The translations under genes and the position numbers were made by a program. The notes beneath the pieces were generated by a model. The model saw only the letters and a list, made by a program, of their open reading frames with translations, was not told where the DNA came from and searched no databases. From contig NC_087173.1 in the NCBI RefSeq assembly GCF_035594125.1, positions 21,539,516 to 21,603,515 of the forward strand: DNA of 64,000 nucleotides, written 5' to 3'. This document shows, one piece after another, positions 61,081 through 64,000 of this stretch. The stretch comes from Scylla paramamosain. Lineage: Eukaryota; Arthropoda; Malacostraca; Decapoda; Portunidae. Positions within the stretch are counted from its first letter, which is position 1, and every line of letters starts with the position of its first letter.

Positions 61081-61199
61081 CTGACGAAATTCAATACAGA
61101 TTTATCTCCTCTTCCTCCTCCTCCTCCTCCCTTTATAACAAGAAGTATACATATCTCAGCTCATTACCCTCCTCCTCCTTCTCCTCCTTCTCCTCCTCG

Positions 61200-61329
61200 C
61201 CAGGTAATAAGAGGTGATTACTCTCTAATTAGACAGGTGAGTGTGTGTTCGTTACCTGGGGATCTCATTTGCTGGTGGTGGTGAAATTAACTGCAAAATT
61301 ACTACTACTACTACTACTACTACTACTAC

Positions 61330-61394
<65 letters not shown>

Positions 61395-61720
61395 TGAAGA
61401 AAAATAAAAAAGACAAAATATTTAATTTATTATTTTCTCCTCTTCTTCTTCCTCCTCCTCCTCCTCATCTTCCTTAGCAAACTTTAAGTAACCTCCAAAT
61501 AAGGAGTACAGGGTTTACAATATCACCTCCTCCTCCTCCTCCTCCTCCTCCTCCTCTTTTCTTCTTATTTATCACACTTCCTCCTTATCAACCTTCCTCT
61601 TCCCCTCCTTCTCACTTTATTTCCTCCTTCCTCTCTTCCTCCTCATTCGTCTCCAAGAGGAGGAGGAGGAGGAGGAGGAGGAGGAGGAGGAGGAGGAGGA
61701 GGAGGAGGAGGAGGAAACAG
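61200..61720. repeat. (ACT)n, (AAT)n, CTCCT-rich and (GGA)n tracts
   Basis: ACT about 61301-61329, AAT about 61333-61393, CTC/CTT-rich 61430-61650 and GGA about 61656-61715. The CTC runs at 61525-61556 pair with the GGA run as inverted purine/pyrimidine tracts. Confidence 0.9.
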
Positions 61721-61736
61721 GAAGGAAAAAGATGCC

Positions 61737-62290
<554 letters not shown>

Positions 62291-62294
62291 GTGT

Positions 62295-62456
62295 ATATTC
62301 TCATTTACAAACCTAAAACATTATTATTATTATTGTTATTATCATCATTACTATTTAATAATATTTATTACTATTTATTATCTATACTATTTAATAATAG
62401 TAATGATAATAATAACAATAATAATAATAATGTTTTAGGTTTGTAAATGAGAATAT
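62295..62456. repeat. 66-bp near-perfect inverted repeat, 30-bp loop
   Basis: The left arm (62295-62360) includes ATATTCTCATTTACAAACC and TAAAACATTATT. The right arm (62391-62456) is its reverse complement with two or three differences. A GA microsatellite follows at 62470-62561. Confidence 0.85.
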
Positions 62457-62467
62457 GCACATACAGT

Positions 62468-62561
<94 letters not shown>

Positions 62562-62563
<2 letters not shown>

Positions 62564-62941
62564 CTGTGTCTAGGTGTGTTTGGGTGTGTTTGGGGCACTC
62601 TTTCCCCTCATCCCCCTCAAGAGCAAAACAAAGATCTCCCTTCACTTCCCCCTTCCCCTCAAAACACAGTATTTCCCCTTCCTTCACCCCACACAGTCTC
62701 CCTCCTTTTCCGTCTGTTTTCCCATACAAAAGACAGGATTTTCCCTGCATGACCCCCAAAACTGCCCTCTTTTTTCCCCCTAACTCAAAACAGACAATTT
62801 TTCCTCAATCATCACAAAAAATACTCCTCTTTTCTTTCCCCTAAAACACAGAATTTCACTTCCCTACCCACAAATTTCCTTTTTCCCCTTAGCTTCAAAA
62901 CACAGCGTCTCCCCTGACCCCCTCCCCCCCCGCGCTCCTAC
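62562..62941. other. Unassigned C-rich sequence
   Basis: CCCCT/CCCTTC-rich intronic-looking sequence with repeated CAAAACACAG words (about 62660, 62785, 62850 and 62900), a degenerate ~60-bp tandem repeat. Confidence 0.4.
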
Positions 62942-63086
62942 CTTGCCGCTGGGTGTGTTGCGGGCGGCGTGGGAGGAAGTAGTGTGGGATGTGGGCGTGG
63001 TGGGCGGGTGGGCGTGGGAGTAGCGGGCCGTCCTGTTTAGTGATGGTGTTCCAAGGACGCCCACGAATTGGTCTGAGTCACTGGTG
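62942..63086 (-). CDS. Exon of an unidentified gene (same strand as the GC-rich exon)
   Basis: On the - strand the acceptor is CAGAACAAAAG, directly downstream of a CA microsatellite, and the donor GGCAAG/GTAGGA. It encodes TSDSDQFVGVLGTPSLNRTA, RYSHAHPPTTPTSHTTSS and NTPSGK. The composition is that of a disordered, phosphorylatable linker. The DSDQFVGVLGTPSLNRTA segment looks constrained. It is probably part of the same gene as 59125-59941. Confidence 0.45.
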
Positions 63087-63092
63087 CTTTTG

Positions 63093-63096
<4 letters not shown>

Positions 63097-63152
<56 letters not shown>

Positions 63153-63288
63153 GCGCGGGTGAGCCATGGCCACAAGTATATGATAGCAAGGGAAGGCTTA
63201 AGGGGGAGGTGGGGGGGAGAGAGGGAGAGGGAGGGGGAGAGAAGAGCATATTGTTATTGCTGGAGAGAATTAGTAGGATGGATAACTG

Positions 63289-63368
<80 letters not shown>

Positions 63369-63607
63369 TCTATCCATTTAATATTATACAAGTTATAGTT
63401 GAGTCTCTTAATAATAGTAGCAGTTATAATAATAATAATAATCATATCAATAATTAATAGGAATACTTCTAATAACAACAATAACAATAACAACACACAC
63501 ATCATTAACTTTCACCAAACAAACAAACAAACAAACCTTTCCCAGTCAATATCATTATTATTATAGACGAAAAATAAAATAAATGCCAAATATTCCTTAA
63601 CATTTTC

Positions 63608-63660
<53 letters not shown>
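63097..63660. repeat. (GT)n, (GA)n and (GT)n microsatellites
   Basis: GT about 63097-63150, GA about 63294-63364, AAT/AAC-rich 63425-63495 and GT about 63612-63660. Confidence 0.95.
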
Positions 63661-63664
<4 letters not shown>

Positions 63665-63708
63665 TGTGTGTGGTGCTCGCTGGGGCTCCGCGGGTAGGGG
63701 CGCCTCAC

Positions 63709-63749
63709 GGAGTGGTAGTTCCTGACGACGCGTCCCCGCACGTGGCGCG
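63709..63749 (-). CDS. Possible 41-bp exon upstream in the same unidentified gene
   Basis: On the - strand, GCGGAGCAG precedes and ACTCC/GTGAGG follows; one frame reads ARHVRGRVVRNYHS. The donor is good. The acceptor has no pyrimidine tract because a C17-like run lies on the wrong strand. Weak candidate. Confidence 0.25.
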
Positions 63750-63762
63750 CTGCTCCGCCCTC

Positions 63763-64000
<238 letters not shown>

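Overview
This is a window of eukaryotic, intron-rich genomic DNA. The most likely source is an arthropod, probably a decapod crustacean. The reasons are the extreme density of long AG/AC/AT/AAT microsatellites, interspersed TTAGG (arthropod telomere-type) motifs, DIRS, Harbinger and non-LTR elements, and short conserved exons in long introns. Species and clade are inferred; nothing in the sequence names them.

Host genes are few and split into small exons. On the + strand, 9.8-16.9 kb carries six exons of the Nbp35-type Fe-S scaffold P-loop ATPase NUBP1, including the terminal exon with its stop. One internal exon is missing and one exon has two frameshifts. On the - strand, 35.1-40.5 kb carries six exons of the Obg-family GTPase GTPBP10, with one in-frame stop and one frameshift. 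Weaker genes are a two-exon Cys/His-rich gene (20.2-21.4 kb, -), an RD-rich exon (18.0-18.3 kb, -), two exons of an unrecognised gene (31.5-32.6 kb, -), a GC-rich multi-exon gene buried in microsatellites (59.1-63.7 kb, -), and a promoter-like start plus a mitochondrial-looking exon with an internal stop (4.0-6.0 kb, +).

Mobile elements fill most of the rest. There is a non-LTR retrotransposon with a poly(A) tail (21.9-25.0 kb) and at least eight 5'-truncated relatives; a DIRS-type tyrosine-recombinase retroelement (25.2-30.2 kb) with 53-nt inverted termini, abutting a perfect 96-nt inverted repeat; and a second non-LTR family (40.8-43.3 and 49.0-50.0 kb) ending in (CA)n. A 2,318-bp element with CACTG termini and a TAT duplication (45.3-47.6 kb) sits inside a tandem array and carries a broken zinc-ribbon-like gene. 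An apparently intact two-gene PIF/Harbinger transposon spans 52.2-56.4 kb, and a 643-bp Harbinger-type MITE lies at 15.3-16.0 kb.

From 57 to 64 kb the sequence is dominated by compound microsatellites, with GC-rich exon-like islands between them. Several host exons have single-base indels, some at G runs, so assembly error has to be weighed against true pseudogenisation throughout.
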